A stretch of DNA of 35,685 nt from Candidatus Caldatribacterium sp. (GTDB lineage Bacteria > Atribacterota > Atribacteria > Atribacterales > Caldatribacteriaceae): positions 1 to 35,685 of the forward strand of contig JAPWUU010000012.1 in the NCBI GenBank assembly GCA_028275365.1, given 5' to 3'. Each line of letters begins with the position of its first letter. The first letter of the stretch is position 1. Under the pieces are notes generated by a model. The model saw only the letters and a list, made by a program, of their open reading frames with translations, was not told the DNA's origin and did no database searches. Made by a program: the position numbers and the translations under genes. Shown here piece after piece: positions 33,694 through 35,685 of the stretch.

Positions 33694-35062
33694 GGCGCTG
33701 TCCCCCCACAAGGACCTCCCGCAGTCGAACATGTGGACTTCCCGTTGGTGTGGGAAGGCCCATCTGCTCGCCCTTCCCACACCAGCCCACCTCAGTCCAG
33801 CGGAAATCATTCGCCACCGCGTCTATTTTACCAAGAGTCTGGAAGAGATTTCCACTGAGGACAATGTCCTTCACCATCTCCCCAATCTTCCCCCCTTCAA
33901 TGAGGTACCCGTAGGCCGGGGAGAAAGTGAAGAGCTCAAGAGCGGTATTCCCACCAACGTACTCCACCGCGTACACACCCCGTTCGATGTCAGCAAAGAG
34001 GTCCTGAGGAGATACCGTTCCCGGCTCAATCCCCGTGTTGGTCATCCGCACAATGGGCGGGAAGCGATATGAAATGGTGCGGGCATTCCCTGTAGGGGAC
34101 TCACCGAGGAGAAATGCCGTCTCCCGCGAGTGCAGCCTTCCAGAGAGATAACCCTCCCGAATGAGGTATGTCCGTTGTGTCCGCGTACCCTCATCATCGT
34201 AGGGAGAAGAGCCCCTGAGGTTTTCAAGGCTTCCGTCATCAAATACCGAGAGTACCGGGGAAGCAATCGGCTTCCCCAGCACCATGAGTTTTTGAAGGCG
34301 CTCATTCCGGGAAAGAAAATCTGCCTCACTGAGATGCCCGAACGCCTCGTGAATGAAAACCCCCGCAAGGACCGGGTCCAGAACCACATCGTACACTCCA
34401 CCTGGGAAAGGTCGGGCAAAGAGTAACGCTTCTGCCTGTTTCCCCACCCGATGGGCAAGCTCCTCCAAACCCCTCACAAGCTCAAATCCCGCTTTCCCAG
34501 CCACTCCATCACGATAGACCTCAATCTGGTCTCCTTTCCGGGCTGTTGCCACAAAGCTCAGCGAGATGTCAGGCTTTTCCCAGAAGATTACCGACCCATC
34601 GGAGTTAGCAAAGTACACGGTGCGCCACTCGTCGCGGTACTCCACAACCGCACTGACCACAAAGGGGGAGGCCTCCCGGAGCATCCGGGCATAGGCAAAA
34701 AGGAGCTGGACTTTCTCTCCAAGAGGTTTTCCCCGAAAATCCTCTCTTGGGGAGAAACGAATCTCCTCTTCGGTACCCTCTCCCCGAATAACACCAGTTC
34801 CGCTTTGCGGAAGGAGGACGACCGAGCGCAGACCAAAGGCAACGTGTTCCTCTAAGTCATCCCATCCCTGGAAACTTGCAAACCACCAGCCCGTTTTCGG
34901 ATGGAGAATGCGGAGGGAACCACCCCGCTCTTCCGTAACTTTGAGCCTCTCCACAGTAGCATTGTGGATGCGAATACTTGTGGTCACAGTGTGCTCAAGG
35001 CGGATTTCCAGGTATTCCCCATTTTGAGGCCTTCGCGCAAGGTCACGCAGGGTCTCTCTCAT
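33686..35062 (-). CDS. tldD: TldD-family metallopeptidase, catalytic half
   Basis: A 458-residue protein with the zinc-binding HEAFGH (H238-E239 to H243) and a probable third ligand C428 (in GWCGKGEQMG). Other family segments include GSSPYDDEGTRT and ARTISYRFPPIVRMTN. With the PmbA-like protein it should form a heterodimer that degrades unstructured peptides in its cavity. It overlaps the foldase stop by ATGA. No peptide precursor or modification enzyme is seen nearby, so a general proteolytic role is more likely than antibiotic maturation. Confidence 0.94.
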   Translation of the reverse strand: MRETLRDLARRPQNGEYLEIRLEHTVTTSIRIHNATVERLKVTEERGGSLRILHPKTGWWFASFQGWDDLEEHVAFGLRSVVLLPQSGTGVIRGEGTEEEIRFSPREDFRGKPLGEKVQLLFAYARMLREASPFVVSAVVEYRDEWRTVYFANSDGSVIFWEKPDISLSFVATARKGDQIEVYRDGVAGKAGFELVRGLEELAHRVGKQAEALLFARPFPGGVYDVVLDPVLAGVFIHEAFGHLSEADFLSRNERLQKLMVLGKPIASPVLSVFDDGSLENLRGSSPYDDEGTRTQRTYLIREGYLSGRLHSRETAFLLGESPTGNARTISYRFPPIVRMTNTGIEPGTVSPQDLFADIERGVYAVEYVGGNTALELFTFSPAYGYLIEGGKIGEMVKDIVLSGNLFQTLGKIDAVANDFRWTEVGWCGKGEQMGLPTPTGSPHVRLREVLVGGQRHA

Positions 35063-35685
35063 GGAGACGGTGACCCACCTTCTTGGACCTTTTCGGCGTT
35101 GCTTTTTGAGGGGAGATTTTCCTCTATTATGGCAATTTCGGCCTTGCTTTTCAACTCCTCAATCCATTTCTCAAACGCCTCCTGCTGCTTCTGGGGGGTG
35201 AGACGGGCGATGATTTCCTCACGGACTTCCGAGAGCTCCCTAAGGCGGGGCTTCAGATGTTCCTCCACGAGGAAAATGTGGAACCCATCGTTGATCTCCA
35301 CGATATCGCTGTAGTTCCCCGGGGCGAGTTCGAAGAGAACTTTCTCGATTTCAGGGTCAAGGTCTCCCCGCTTGATGTACCCCATTGCCCCGCCGCTCAA
35401 GGCATCAGGCGATTCGGATTTCTCCCGTGCCACCTCCTCAAAAGGTCGCCCAGCCTGCAGTTCTGCGAGAATAGCCTCTGCCTTCTCCCGAGAACTCGTC
35501 ATGATATGCCGTGCCTTCACCTGTTCGGGCTCGGTATAGAGCGTGGGGTTGGCGTTGTATTCTCTCTGGATTTCTTCGTCGCTTACCTGGACCTTGTCGA
35601 TGATTTCCCTTCTGATGATTTCCCGAATGAGAACCTGCTTCTTGAGCTCCTCAACCTGCTTCACCACTTCAGGGTCCGATTCAAG
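35059..35685 (-). CDS. parvulin-type peptidyl-prolyl isomerase (PrsA/SurA-like), 5' part cut by window edge
   Basis: The reading frame is open at base 35685 (first residues LESDPEV), so the N-terminus, including any signal peptide, is outside. The visible 208 residues contain a SurA-N-like helical end, then a parvulin domain (VKARHIMTSSREKAEAILA, GGAMGYIKRGDLDPEIEK, NDGFHIFLVEEH), and a helical C-terminus ending in a charged tail. It is probably an extracytoplasmic foldase. The stop overlaps tldD. Confidence 0.88.
   Translation of the reverse strand, partial: LESDPEVVKQVEELKKQVLIREIIRREIIDKVQVSDEEIQREYNANPTLYTEPEQVKARHIMTSSREKAEAILAELQAGRPFEEVAREKSESPDALSGGAMGYIKRGDLDPEIEKVLFELAPGNYSDIVEINDGFHIFLVEEHLKPRLRELSEVREEIIARLTPQKQQEAFEKWIEELKSKAEIAIIEENLPSKSNAEKVQEGGSPSP

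Noticed and set aside
32380-35062. TldD/PmbA pair as part of a modified-peptide biosynthesis cluster
   Set aside because: No small precursor gene, cyclodehydratase or exporter lies in the window; neighbours are a foldase and ileS.

Overview
The window is 35.7 kb of GC-rich bacterial chromosome in which every supported gene lies on the minus strand, so transcription runs from high to low coordinates. Genes are packed with 4-base overlaps or gaps of a few bases. No stretch over about 300 bases lacks a gene; the longest gaps (about 60-105 bases) are at 3729-3789, 22992-23081 and 27373-27477, and each holds a recognisable sigma-70-type promoter. I see no tRNA, rRNA, CRISPR array, insertion sequence or phage gene. 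The content (multi-subunit [FeFe]-hydrogenase, HspR-type heat-shock locus, AMMECR1 plus radical SAM pair, TldD/PmbA) suggests a fermentative, probably thermophilic anaerobe. Atribacterota (Caldatribacterium-like) is my best guess, with Thermotogota, Synergistota or Clostridia as alternatives; this placement is inference only.

Layout in transcription order: (1) 35685-27478: a parvulin-type foldase (cut by the window edge), a TldD/PmbA-type metallopeptidase pair, isoleucyl-tRNA synthetase, a LysM/M23 cell-wall hydrolase and an HD-domain hydrolase. (2) 27444-23082: a stress operon hsp20-dnaJ-hspR-clp behind a consensus promoter that carries a HAIR-like inverted repeat. (3) 23056-14575: a seven-gene electron-confurcating/bifurcating [FeFe]-hydrogenase operon: NuoE-like, a GHKL ATPase, a [2Fe-2S] ferredoxin, a NuoF-GltD fusion, a second NuoE, a second NuoF whose thioredoxin-like domain has lost all four cluster cysteines, and the catalytic subunit. 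(4) 14597-3790, with no visible gap: a YqgF-like nuclease, AMMECR1 protein, its radical SAM partner, ApbE, then mreC-mreD-mrdA-rodA (cell elongation), a B12-type radical SAM protein, its DUF2344 partner and RNase G. (5) 3785-1: rplU-rpmA-obg-proB-proA behind their own promoter, with proA cut by the edge.

The most interesting part is the hydrogenase operon. It contains two complete NuoE/NuoF pairs. One NuoF carries an extra NfnB/GltD-like FAD-NAD(P)H module, so the complex may connect H2, ferredoxin, NADH and NADPH. The other NuoF keeps its FMN/NADH core but has a cluster-less N-terminal domain. The two nuoF genes share near-identical DNA blocks at a constant offset, which points to recent gene conversion that spared the diverged ends. 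The Clp ATPase is also unusual: ClpC-like in architecture but without the ClpP-docking loop, and located with disaggregation-type chaperones.
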